This document shows positions 34,835 to 43,094 of a stretch of 50,090 bases of DNA, piece by piece. The notes beneath the pieces are model-generated. The model did no database searches, was not told the origin of the DNA, and saw only the letters and a program-made list of their open reading frames with translations. Origin of the DNA: Nevskia sp. (lineage in GTDB: Bacteria > Pseudomonadota > Gammaproteobacteria > Nevskiales > Nevskiaceae); the NCBI GenBank assembly GCA_031291075.1, contig JARLJS010000235.1, positions 1 to 50,090 of the forward strand, in the 5' to 3' direction. The stretch's first letter is position 1. Each line of letters starts with the position of its first letter. A program made the position numbers and the translations under genes.

Positions 34835-36637
34835 ATGGCCAGCAGCCAGCCCTACGAGCTGATCGTCAAGAACGGGCGTTATTTCGACGGCACCGGCGGG
34901 CCGTCCGCGGTCCGTCACCTCGGCATCCGAGGCGGCAAGGTCGTAGCCGTATCGAACACCGCGCTGGACGAAAGCGGCTGCCGCGAGGTGCTCGACGCCG
35001 CCGGCAAGTGGGTGATGCCCGGCTTTCTCGACACCCACACGCATTACGACGCCGAGCTGCTGGCGAGTCCCGGCCTGAAGGAAAGCGTGCGCCACGGCGT
35101 GACCACCGTGACCTTCGGCTCCTGCTCGATCGGCATGGTCTGCTCCGAGGCGGAGGACTGCTCCGACATGTTCACGCGGGTGGAGTCGATCCCGCGCGAG
35201 CACGTACTGCCGCTGCTGCGCAAGGCCAAGCGCTGGGACACGCCGGCCGGCTACGTGGCGCACCTGGAGAGCATGCCGCTGGGGCCGAACGCCACCGCGT
35301 TCCTGGGCCACTCCGACCTGCGCGTGTCGGTGATGGGCCTGGGCCGCGCGGTGGACCGCGACCAGCGGCCGACCGAGCCGGAGCTGCAGCGGATGGAGCA
35401 GGTGCTGGAAGACGGGCTCGACGCCGGCCTGCTGGGCCTGTCGACCATGACCACCAAGTGGGACAAGCTCGACGGCGACCGCTACCGCTCCGCCTCGCTG
35501 CCCACCACCTACGCGCGCTGGAGCGAGTACGCGCGGCTCAACAAGATCCTGCGCCGCCGCGGCAAGATCCACCAGGGCGCGCCGAATATCGTCACCAAGG
35601 TGAACACCTTCCTGTTCCTGGGGGCGAGCCTGGGCATCTTCCGCAAGAAGCTGAAGACCACGCTGATCACGCTGATGGACGTGAAGTCCGATGGGCTGAT
35701 GCACCGCGTGGTGGGCAAGCTGGCGCATTTCTGCAACCGCTTCCTCAACGCCGACTTCCGCTGGCAGGCGCTGCCCTGCCCCTTCGAGGTCTACGCCGAC
35801 GGCATCGACCTGGTGATCTTCGAGGAGTTCGGCGCCGGCCAGGCGGCGCTGCACCTGCAGAACGAAATGGAGCGCAACCGCCTGATGCAGGACGAGAGCT
35901 ACCGCCGCTGGTTCCGCAGGAACTACGAGAATCGCTTCGGGCCGCGCGTGTGGCACCGCGACTTCCACGACGCGCGCATCGCCGCCTGCCCTGACGCCTC
36001 GCTGGTCGGGAAGTCCTTCGGCCAGGTGGCGGACGAGCGCGGCATCCACCCGGTGGACGCCTTCCTGGACCTGGTGGTGGAGCACGGCCGCAAGCTGCGC
36101 TGGCACACTACCATCGGCAACTACCGCCCACATCGCCTGAAGAAGATCGTGCAGGACAAGGGCGCCATCCTCAGCTTTTCCGACGCCGGCGCGCACATCC
36201 GCAACATGGCTTTCTACAACTTCCCGCTGCGCATGCTCAAGCTGGTGCACGACGCCGAGCGCGAAGGCCGGCCGTTCATGCCGCTGGAAAAGGCGGTGTG
36301 GCGCCTGACCGGCGAACTCGCCGACTGGTTCGACGTCGACGCCGGCCGCCTGCGCCTGGGCGACCGCGCCGACCTGGTGATCGTCGACCCGCGCGGCCTG
36401 GACGATGCGCTCGGCGCCTACGCCGAGGCGCCCATCGCCGAATTCGACGGCCTGATGCGCATGGTCAACCGCAACGATGCGGCGGTGAGCGCCACCGTGA
36501 TCAACGGCCGCATCGCCTGGCGCGACGGCGCCTTCGCGCCGGACTACGGCCTGGTGCGGGGTTACGGCCGCTTCCTGCGCGCCGGCGAGCACCCGGCGCG
36601 CGAAGTGCTGGAGACGGCGCTGGAGAAAGCGGCGTAA
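34835..36637 (+). CDS. D-aminoacylase/amidohydrolase-family protein
   Basis: The 600-residue cytoplasmic metal-dependent hydrolase resembles N-acyl-D-amino-acid deacylases: N-terminal ELIVKNGRYFDGTGGP, the metal motif GFLDTHTHYDAE, GVTTVTFGSCSIGM, and the C-terminal LSFSDAGAHIRNM and RLTGELADWFDVDAGRLRLGDRADLVIVDP. AGGAGGAG lies about 10 bases before the ATG at 34835. Related proteins often sit near genes of unknown lipid or steroid pathways, so amino-acid deacylation is not certain. It is followed by TetR, a monooxygenase and a hydrolase. Confidence 0.87.
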   Translation: MASSQPYELIVKNGRYFDGTGGPSAVRHLGIRGGKVVAVSNTALDESGCREVLDAAGKWVMPGFLDTHTHYDAELLASPGLKESVRHGVTTVTFGSCSIGMVCSEAEDCSDMFTRVESIPREHVLPLLRKAKRWDTPAGYVAHLESMPLGPNATAFLGHSDLRVSVMGLGRAVDRDQRPTEPELQRMEQVLEDGLDAGLLGLSTMTTKWDKLDGDRYRSASLPTTYARWSEYARLNKILRRRGKIHQGAPNIVTKVNTFLFLGASLGIFRKKLKTTLITLMDVKSDGLMHRVVGKLAHFCNRFLNADFRWQALPCPFEVYADGIDLVIFEEFGAGQAALHLQNEMERNRLMQDESYRRWFRRNYENRFGPRVWHRDFHDARIAACPDASLVGKSFGQVADERGIHPVDAFLDLVVEHGRKLRWHTTIGNYRPHRLKKIVQDKGAILSFSDAGAHIRNMAFYNFPLRMLKLVHDAEREGRPFMPLEKAVWRLTGELADWFDVDAGRLRLGDRADLVIVDPRGLDDALGAYAEAPIAEFDGLMRMVNRNDAAVSATVINGRIAWRDGAFAPDYGLVRGYGRFLRAGEHPAREVLETALEKAA

Positions 36638-36671
36638 GGCTCATGCGATATACGGCAGCAACCTTCCTTTC

Positions 36672-36790
36672 GCCTCTCCCGCTGGGAGAGGCCGTGCCGC
36701 CAGGTGCGGGTGAGGGCGCGCAGTCAACGGGGCACGCACCTCGTCCATTCCGCCGCCGCCCTCACCCAGCCCTCTCCCAGAGGGAGAGGG
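36672..36790. repeat. Nested CCTCTCCC-type hairpins
   Basis: GCCTCTCCC-GCT-GGGAGAGGC (36672-36692) and CCCTCTCCC-AGA-GGGAGAGGG (36770-36790) are two perfect hairpins. Between them GGGTGAGGGCG (36708-36718) pairs with CGCCCTCACCC (36757-36767). This fills the gap between the amidohydrolase and tetR and may act as a terminator or mRNA stabiliser. Confidence 0.75.
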
Positions 36791-36806
36791 GACCGGGCGG
36801 GTTGCG

Positions 36807-37478
36807 ATGAAGACCGCCGCCACCGCCCCAGCCCGCCGCACCCAGCGGGAGCGCAGCGCCGCCACCGTGCGCAAGCTGCTGGAAGCAGCCACCGACGCGC
36901 TGATCGAGGTGGGCTACGCCAACACCAGCGTGCAGGAGATCTGCGGCCGCGCCGGCATCTCGCACGGCGGGCTGTTCCGCCACTTCAGCTCGCGCATCGA
37001 GCTGCTGATCCGCGTCGCCGATCATGTCGGCGAGGGCCTGCTCCAGTTGTACCGGCGCGATTTCGAGCGGCTGCGCAAGTCGGCCCCGAACGAGTTGATC
37101 CTGGCGCTGCAGCTGCTGCGCACCAACACCAGCTCGCGCCTGCACCAGGCCTGGTTCGAGCTCCTGATGGCGGCGCGCACCGACCGCACCCTGCACGACG
37201 CCCTGGTACCGATCTGGAAACGGCGCGACGAGGCCACCCAGCAGCTGGCCCTCGCCCTGCTACCCGACGCGTCGCGCACACTGCCGGAGTTCCCGGTGCT
37301 GGTGGACGTGCTCGTCACGCTGTTCCACGGCGAGGCGGTGGACCGCTTCCTGCGCGAGGATCCGGAAGGCGAGCGCCGGCGCATGGCCTGGCTTGAGAAG
37401 ATGCTGGCGCTGCTGTTGTCGAACCAGAAGGAGCCCGCCGCCGTGGGCCGCAACACGAAACCGAGGAGAGCACCATGA
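36807..37478 (+). CDS. TetR-family transcriptional regulator
   Basis: The 223-residue protein has a TetR HTH (NTSVQEICGRAGISHGGLFRHFSSRIELLIRVADH, about 39-73). Its stop overlaps the monooxygenase ATG by four bases. It probably regulates the monooxygenase-hydrolase unit it is coupled to, and possibly the amidohydrolase. Ligand unknown. Confidence 0.9.
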   Translation: MKTAATAPARRTQRERSAATVRKLLEAATDALIEVGYANTSVQEICGRAGISHGGLFRHFSSRIELLIRVADHVGEGLLQLYRRDFERLRKSAPNELILALQLLRTNTSSRLHQAWFELLMAARTDRTLHDALVPIWKRRDEATQQLALALLPDASRTLPEFPVLVDVLVTLFHGEAVDRFLREDPEGERRRMAWLEKMLALLLSNQKEPAAVGRNTKPRRAP

Positions 37479-39022
37479 ACGCTGCCGTCAAACCCCTGCT
37501 GGCGGACCCCCAGGCCGAGGCTCCGGCACAGCCCGCCGCCAAGGCCCTGTACGAGGCCGTCATCGTCGGCTGCGGCTTCGGCGGCATGGGCGTGGCGATC
37601 CAGCTCGGCCGCATGGGCATCGACGACATCCTGATGCTGGACCAGTCCGACGATCTCGGCGGCACCTGGCACCAGAACACCTATCCCGGGCTGGCGGTGG
37701 ACATCCCGTCCGTGACCTACTCGTATTCCTTCGAGCCCAACCCCAACTGGTCGCGCCTGTATGCGCCCGGCGCCGAGCTGAAGTCCTACACGCAGCACGT
37801 GGCCGACAAGTACCGCCTGCGTCGCTTCATGCGCTTCAACGCCACGGTGGAGAAGGCGGAGTTCGACGAGGGCCGGCAGCACTGGACCGTGCACGTGGCC
37901 GGCCAGCCGCCGGTGCGGGCGAAGGTGCTCGTCATCGCCACCGGCTACCTGTCGCACCCGAAGCGGCCGGACATCCCCGGCCTGGACAGCTTCGCCGGCA
38001 AGGTAATCCACACCGCCCGCTGGGACCATGGCTACGACCTCGCCGGCAAGCGCGCCGCGGTGATCGGCACCGGCGCCACCGCGGTGCAGCTGCTGCCGCG
38101 GATCGCACCGCTGCTGACACAGCTCGACGTGTACCAGCGCACGCCGATCTGGGTGTCGCCGAAGTACGACCCGAAGATCACCGCCTGGGTGCGCAGGCTG
38201 TTCGCCGCGCTGCCGTTCACGCAGCGGCTGGCGCGCTTCGCCACCTCGAGCTTCCTGGAGGCGATCACCTACGGCGGCGTGCTGCACAACCGCAGCTTCG
38301 CCTTCATGACGCGCTCGGTGGAGCAGACCTGCAAGGCGCACCTGGCGCGGCAGATCAAGGATCCGGAGCTGCGCCGCAAGCTCACGCCGCAGTACAGCTT
38401 CGGCTGCAAGCGCCCGACCTTCGCCAACAACTACTATCCCACCTTCAACCGCTCCAATGTCGAGCTGGTGACCGACCCCATCGAGCGCATCGAGGCGGAC
38501 GGCATCGTCACCCGCGACGGCCGCAAGCGCGCCATCGACACGCTGATCCTCGCCACCGGCTTCAAGGTCTGCGAACGCGGCAACTTCCCCGCCTTCGAGG
38601 TGGTGGGCCGCAACGGCATGGAGCTGGGCGACTGGTGGGAGCGCGAGCGCTACCAGTCCTACGAGGGCATCACCATGCCGGGCTTCCCCAACCTGTTCCT
38701 GCTGCCGAGCCCGTACTCGTACACCGGGCTGTCGTTCTTCTTCACCGTGGAGGGCCAGATGAAGCACATCAAGCGCTGCCTGGGCGAGATGCGGCGGCGG
38801 CAGGCGCGCACTTTCGAGGTGACGCGCGAGGCCAACGACGCCTACGTGCGCCGCATGAAGGCGCGGCTGGCGCAGACCGTGTTCCTCAACGGCAACTGCG
38901 CTTCCGCCAACAGCTATTACTTCGACCGCAACGGCGAGGTCAGCATCGTGCGGCCGATGCCGGTGGCGACGATGCATTGGCGCTCCGCGCACTTCCCGCT
39001 CAGCGACTACCGGTTCGCCTGA
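37475..39022 (+). CDS. Flavin-dependent (Baeyer-Villiger-type) monooxygenase
   Basis: The 515-residue enzyme has the FAD motif GCGFGG (32-37), DDLGGTWHQNTYPGLAVDIPS, the Baeyer-Villiger fingerprint FAGKVIHTARWD (173-184, FxGxxxHxxxWD), and the NADPH Rossmann motif GTGATA (198-203). Such enzymes insert oxygen next to a ketone to give an ester or lactone. It starts inside the tetR stop and its own stop overlaps the next ATG, so it is coupled with both. The hydrolase downstream suits cleavage of the ester. Substrate unknown. Confidence 0.92.
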   Translation: MNAAVKPLLADPQAEAPAQPAAKALYEAVIVGCGFGGMGVAIQLGRMGIDDILMLDQSDDLGGTWHQNTYPGLAVDIPSVTYSYSFEPNPNWSRLYAPGAELKSYTQHVADKYRLRRFMRFNATVEKAEFDEGRQHWTVHVAGQPPVRAKVLVIATGYLSHPKRPDIPGLDSFAGKVIHTARWDHGYDLAGKRAAVIGTGATAVQLLPRIAPLLTQLDVYQRTPIWVSPKYDPKITAWVRRLFAALPFTQRLARFATSSFLEAITYGGVLHNRSFAFMTRSVEQTCKAHLARQIKDPELRRKLTPQYSFGCKRPTFANNYYPTFNRSNVELVTDPIERIEADGIVTRDGRKRAIDTLILATGFKVCERGNFPAFEVVGRNGMELGDWWERERYQSYEGITMPGFPNLFLLPSPYSYTGLSFFFTVEGQMKHIKRCLGEMRRRQARTFEVTREANDAYVRRMKARLAQTVFLNGNCASANSYYFDRNGEVSIVRPMPVATMHWRSAHFPLSDYRFA

Positions 39023-39804
39023 TGGAGGTCCAGGTACAGGGTCACCAGGTCCACTTCGAACGCAGCGGCAAGGGTCCGCCGGCGCTGTTCCTGCACGGAG
39101 TGCCGGACACCGGCGACATCTGGAAGGACGTCATCGCCGGGGCGCAGCAGCGCTATACCTGCTATGCGCCGGACCTGATGGGCATCGGCCGCTCGCAGGA
39201 GAACCCGGGCTTCGACTACTCCTTCGACGGCTACGCCGACTGGGTGGAGGCGCTGGTGCAGGCGCTCGGCATCACCGAGCCGGTGACCCTGGTGGTGCAC
39301 GACTGGGGCGGCCTGATCGGCCTGGCCTGGGCCAGCCAGTACCCGCAGCGCATCGCGCGGGTGCTGATCATGAACACCGCCTTCACGCCGCTGTACCGCT
39401 GGCACTTCTGGGCGCGGGTGTGGCGCACGCCGTTGCTGGGCGAGTTCTCCATGCTGGTGATGAACCGCGCCCTGTTCCGGCAGCAGTTGCAGCGCGGCTC
39501 GCGCAAGCTGACCCTGGCGCAGATCGACGAGGCCTACCACGCCTTCCACCCTGCCGCGCGCGCGGTGGTGCTGCGGCTCTACCGCTCCGCCGATCCGCCC
39601 AAGCTGGTCGGCAAAGAGACCGCCTTCGCCGCGCTGGCGCAGCGCGTGCCGGTGAAGGTGCTGTGGGGCGAGCACGATCCCTACGTGCCGCGCTGGGTAG
39701 CCGCCACCTTCCACACGGAGGACGTGGAAATGCTGCCGGACTCCGGCCACTGGGTGCCGCTGGAGGAATCGGCCAAGGTCGCCGAGGCCCTGCTGCGGAT
39801 GTAG
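39022..39804 (+). CDS. Alpha/beta hydrolase, haloalkane dehalogenase/epoxide hydrolase-like
   Basis: The 260-residue hydrolase has the oxyanion region FLHGVPDT (23-30), the nucleophile elbow VVHDWGG with Asp94 followed by Trp95, LWGEHDPYVP for the acid, and DSGHWVPLEES for the catalytic His. An Asp nucleophile is the mark of haloalkane dehalogenases and epoxide hydrolases rather than Ser esterases. It overlaps the monooxygenase by one base (TGATG), so cooperation on one substrate is likely. Actual reaction uncertain. Confidence 0.85.
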   Translation: MEVQVQGHQVHFERSGKGPPALFLHGVPDTGDIWKDVIAGAQQRYTCYAPDLMGIGRSQENPGFDYSFDGYADWVEALVQALGITEPVTLVVHDWGGLIGLAWASQYPQRIARVLIMNTAFTPLYRWHFWARVWRTPLLGEFSMLVMNRALFRQQLQRGSRKLTLAQIDEAYHAFHPAARAVVLRLYRSADPPKLVGKETAFAALAQRVPVKVLWGEHDPYVPRWVAATFHTEDVEMLPDSGHWVPLEESAKVAEALLRM

Positions 39805-39833
39805 GCGCGGCGCCGTGTCGCAGGCGGATTCCA

Positions 39834-39896
39834 GGGAATTCAGCGCCGCGCTGTGGGCCCTGGACCCCGGCTTTCGCCGGGGGTGACGATTGATCA
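39834..39896 (+). repeat. REP-like repeat, copy 2
   Basis: This is the second copy of the block at 21124-21185, same orientation, differing by one substitution and one added G. It lies between the hydrolase and the convergent TIR gene and contains the hairpin CCCCGGC-TTT-GCCGGGG-like core. Confidence 0.85.
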
Positions 39897-39904
39897 GGCC
39901 TTCC

Positions 39905-42040
39905 CTAGGGAACCGAGCGGCACGTGGCTTCGCCGCGCCGCTTGCGCTGGGCGCACAAGGCGGCGCGGATGCGCGCCAGGAAGGGCTGGCGGTCCCCGGT
40001 CGCGACCAGCTGGCGGTAGCCGGCATCGCCACCGGCGAGGTCGCCTTCGAGGTAAGCGTAACGTGCGCGCAGTTCGAGCACCTCGTGGCTCTGGTTGGCG
40101 GTGCCGATGGCGTCGAGCAGCTTGTGCGCGGACTGCAGCTCGGCGGTGGCGGCCGACCTGTGCGGTCCAATCGCTTCGGCCTGGATCAGGTGGGCGCGCA
40201 GGATCGACTGGCCGGCGATGTCGTCCGGCTCGACGCCTTGCCAGAGCGCCAAAACCTGCCGGGCGGCATCCTGAGCCGCGACCGTATCGCGCCGCAACAA
40301 CAGGGCGAGGTCGGCGGACACCAGCAGACCATTGCTGTAGGCGGTGCGCGACTTGAGCTGCGCCGGGTCGCGGCGGAACACCTGTTCCAGCGTAGCCTGC
40401 CCTGCGCGGCAGAGCTGTTGGGCCGATCCGCTCTCGCCGCGCTTGAGCTGCAGCACACCCAGGCGGAGCTGGATCGCGCCGCGCCAGGCCAGCCATTCCA
40501 TGTTCCGTGGATCGTGCTCCACCAGCCGGCGGCTGATGCCATCAGCCTCGGTCCAGTCGCGCAGGCTGGCTTCGAAGTCGCCGTCCGCCTCGGCCATGGC
40601 GCCGGAGTGTTCGAGGAAACGCGCCAGCGAATATTGCCATTCCACGTCACCGGGATCCGCCGCCAGTTGCCGGCGCGCGAAGGCCACGGTCTCCGCGTTG
40701 GCGGCGCGGGCCTCCTTCAGCCGTCCCAGGAAGTACAGCTCGTAACCGCGCCAGGCCAGCTCCTGGCCGAGCGACGACGACGCCGTGCGCAGTTGCGGCG
40801 CCTCGGCGTGCAGGGCCTGCAGGTAAGCGACGGCGGCCTCGGTGTGGCGCAGCGCGGAGGCGTAATCGGCGGCGCCGATGTCCAGCATGGCGAGCTGGTC
40901 TTCCGCGTCGGCCAGCTTCTCGCGCGCAGCGCGGCTGCCGCGGTCCAGCGCCAGCACGCGGTCCATGGTCTGGCCGAACTCACGGTAGCCGGCGCGCGCG
41001 GCTTCGGCATCGCCGGCGTCGAGCTGCAATTCGGCGACGGTGGACAGCGCGTCGCCGAGCACGAACAAAACCGATACGTCGGCCGGATGGCGGCGCGCCT
41101 GTTCGCGTCCGATCCCGACCGCCTCCCTGGCCGCGGCAATGCCCGCGGCGAGCTGACCCTGGGCGCTGCGATAGCGGGCGATCTCGACCAGCGCCGTGGC
41201 GCGGGCGGCACGGCTGGCGTCGCCGGGGTGCCCCTGGTCGACGGCATCGAAGTAGGCCAGCGCCTTCTGCGCCACGGCGTCGAGCACCTCGAGGCGACCG
41301 ACCGGCTGCAGCTTGTCGCGCAGGTCGCCCAGCATGAAGTTGATCAGGGCTTCCGCCTGCACCCGGCGCTGCTCCGCCTGGTCGCGCGCGCGGTAGGCTT
41401 CCAGCGCCAGCCCGGCGGTCACCGCGCCGAAGGCGACCGCCGCCGCGCTCACCAGCGTGAGCCGCCGCTGGCGGCGTTGCAGTTCGCGCCGGCGCAGTTC
41501 CTCGAAACCGACCCCGAGCAGCGCGGCCGCGATCTTCAACGCGGCATCGTGCCTGCCATCCGCGCCGCGGCGCACGTCGGCCGCCAGGTGCTCGCCGAAA
41601 GTGAGCCCGTCATCGGAACGGAGCAGGGCCGGCGCGAAACAGCCGCGCCCTTCCGGCGGAGGCGGTGCCTGGGGCACTCCCTCGACGATCAGGCAGTGGA
41701 TCGCAGCGCCGCGGCCCAGCGCGCGGAAGGCCCGCACCTCCGCGTTGACCCAGCGCGAAGCGGCCGCCGCCGGGCTGCAGATGACGATGAGATTCTGCGA
41801 TTGCGCCAGCGCCTGCCGCAGCGTTGCGCCGAGATCGCTGGAGGTGGCGAGTTCGGTGCGATCGCGGAATACCCGGCCGATGCGGCGCAGCAGCTGCCGG
41901 CCGTCCTGCAACCGGCCCGACAGGTGCGGCGGCACGCGGAAGCGTTCCAGCTTGCGCTGCAGCCAGGCGGCCCAGCGGGCATCCGCGTGGCTGTAGCTGA
42001 TGAAGGCGCGGTAACGGAAACCCTCCCCGCTGTCCGCCAT
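39905..42040 (-). CDS. TIR-domain protein with TM segment and TPR-like repeats
   Basis: The 711-residue protein starts with a TIR domain (about 8-180): RYRAFISYSHADARWAAWLQRKLE, IGRVFRDRTELATSSDL, QSQNLIVICSPAAAASRWVNAEVRAF. The Glu101 in SRWVNAE sits where catalytic glutamates occur in NAD-cleaving TIR domains. A hydrophobic helix (about 194-215) follows, then helical repeats resembling TPRs to the end (AARAGYREFGQTM, LARFLEHSGAMAEADGDF, LRDWTEADGISRRLVEHDP). The order cytosolic TIR, one TM, soluble repeats suggests the repeats face the periplasm, or that the helix is a hinge. Bacterial TIR proteins act in defence or signalling; no other defence gene is next to it. Confidence 0.88.
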   Translation of the reverse strand: MADSGEGFRYRAFISYSHADARWAAWLQRKLERFRVPPHLSGRLQDGRQLLRRIGRVFRDRTELATSSDLGATLRQALAQSQNLIVICSPAAAASRWVNAEVRAFRALGRGAAIHCLIVEGVPQAPPPPEGRGCFAPALLRSDDGLTFGEHLAADVRRGADGRHDAALKIAAALLGVGFEELRRRELQRRQRRLTLVSAAAVAFGAVTAGLALEAYRARDQAEQRRVQAEALINFMLGDLRDKLQPVGRLEVLDAVAQKALAYFDAVDQGHPGDASRAARATALVEIARYRSAQGQLAAGIAAAREAVGIGREQARRHPADVSVLFVLGDALSTVAELQLDAGDAEAARAGYREFGQTMDRVLALDRGSRAAREKLADAEDQLAMLDIGAADYASALRHTEAAVAYLQALHAEAPQLRTASSSLGQELAWRGYELYFLGRLKEARAANAETVAFARRQLAADPGDVEWQYSLARFLEHSGAMAEADGDFEASLRDWTEADGISRRLVEHDPRNMEWLAWRGAIQLRLGVLQLKRGESGSAQQLCRAGQATLEQVFRRDPAQLKSRTAYSNGLLVSADLALLLRRDTVAAQDAARQVLALWQGVEPDDIAGQSILRAHLIQAEAIGPHRSAATAELQSAHKLLDAIGTANQSHEVLELRARYAYLEGDLAGGDAGYRQLVATGDRQPFLARIRAALCAQRKRRGEATCRSVP

Positions 42041-42094
42041 GTTGGTGTCCCGGCCCCGTATCCGGCAGCCCGCGGTCAGGTGCGGGCAGGGTGG

Positions 42095-42123
42095 AGGCTA
42101 GGCAAGGCCGCGGGCAGCGTCAA
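42095..42123 (-). promoter_or_regulatory. Candidate sigma-70 promoter of the TIR gene
   Basis: On the minus strand TTGACG (42123-42118) and TAGCCT (42100-42095) are spaced by 17 bases, about 55 bases before the TIR ATG. The -35 is strong and the -10 is weak. Confidence 0.45.
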
Positions 42124-42134
42124 GGTCTGGCGGA

Positions 42135-42902
42135 CTACAGCTTCTCCTTGAAGAACGCGATGACCCGGTCGCGCGCTTCGCGCGTCGGGTGCCCCTGGCG
42201 GTCGACGAAATGGTGCGTCAGCATCGAGTGCGCGCGGGACGAGATGCCGTGCGGATTGCCGGGGGAGGAGTCGATCTCGATGGCGCGGAACGCCGGGCCG
42301 AACGTCTGGCGCAGCGCTTCGTAGCGCTCGCGCGGTACGTAGGGATCGCTGCTGAAGCGCAGGCACATCAACTCCACGCCCTGCTCGCGCGAGCGGGCCA
42401 CTGCGCGCTCCAGGTCGGCGGATGACACGCCGGGATGGCGGCGCAATTCTCCGCTCAACGGCATCGGCTGCGACGGCTGGCTGGCGACCGGGGCCAGCAC
42501 TTCGTCGTCGGCCATCAGCGAGATGGCGAAGTTGCCGGTGAAGCACATGCCGATGGCGCCGACACCCTTGCCCGGGCACTCGGCGCGCGCCTTGCGGCAG
42601 AGCGCGCGCAACCAGTCCACCACCGGGCTGCTGCCGCAGTTGGCGAGCAGGTGGAACTCGCGGCTGACGCAGACATACGCCAGGTACTTGAGCGTCTTCC
42701 ATTCGCCCGGCTTGCCGAACAGCAGCGGCAGGTAGACGGTGAAGCCCTGGGCGGCGATCTCGTCCGCCAGGCCGATGCACGCGTCGCTGAGGCCGGGGAG
42801 TTCGTGGATCACCACCACGCCGGGCCCGCCGCCGCGCTTGTACACGGGATGGGCGATGCCGCCGTCGCTGAAGTCGGACACGGCGTAGTCGGCGATGGGC
42901 AT
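42135..42902 (-). CDS. Dienelactone hydrolase-family protein
   Basis: The 255-residue alpha/beta hydrolase has Glu34 in VVIHELPGL and nucleophile Cys120 in GMCFTGNFA, the mark of dienelactone hydrolases, with a C-terminal HHFVDRQGHPTREARDRVIAFF that can supply the His. It hydrolyses lactones or esters. It lies upstream of the TIR gene on the same strand, separated by 94 bases with a promoter, so it is not clearly co-transcribed. Substrate unknown. Confidence 0.9.
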   Translation of the reverse strand: MPIADYAVSDFSDGGIAHPVYKRGGGPGVVVIHELPGLSDACIGLADEIAAQGFTVYLPLLFGKPGEWKTLKYLAYVCVSREFHLLANCGSSPVVDWLRALCRKARAECPGKGVGAIGMCFTGNFAISLMADDEVLAPVASQPSQPMPLSGELRRHPGVSSADLERAVARSREQGVELMCLRFSSDPYVPRERYEALRQTFGPAFRAIEIDSSPGNPHGISSRAHSMLTHHFVDRQGHPTREARDRVIAFFKEKL

Positions 42903-43017
42903 TCTGAACCCCCGGTGGACCAGCGATCAGTGGCTGGTGACCAGGCGGCTCTCAGTTACCTCCAGCTTCTTCCGGCCACCGACCTAGCCTGGTCACCCGC
43001 CACCAGAGCATTCTCTC

Positions 43018-43081
43018 TTTACGTGCACACATCTTCCCCTCTCCCGCAAGCGGGAGAGGGGAACAAACATGTATGCATCTA
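43018..43081. repeat. Hairpin repeat, copy A (CCCTCTCCCG family)
   Basis: TTCCCCTCTCCCG-CAAG-CGGGAGAGGGGAA (stem 43034-43046/43051-43063, 13 bp perfect) is preceded by TTTACGTGCAC and followed by CATGTATGCATCT. Copy B at 46617-46681 has the same flanks. Each copy lies just downstream of a minus-strand gene's stop, which suggests transcription termination. Confidence 0.8.
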
Positions 43082-43094
43082 AACCAAAGACGCT

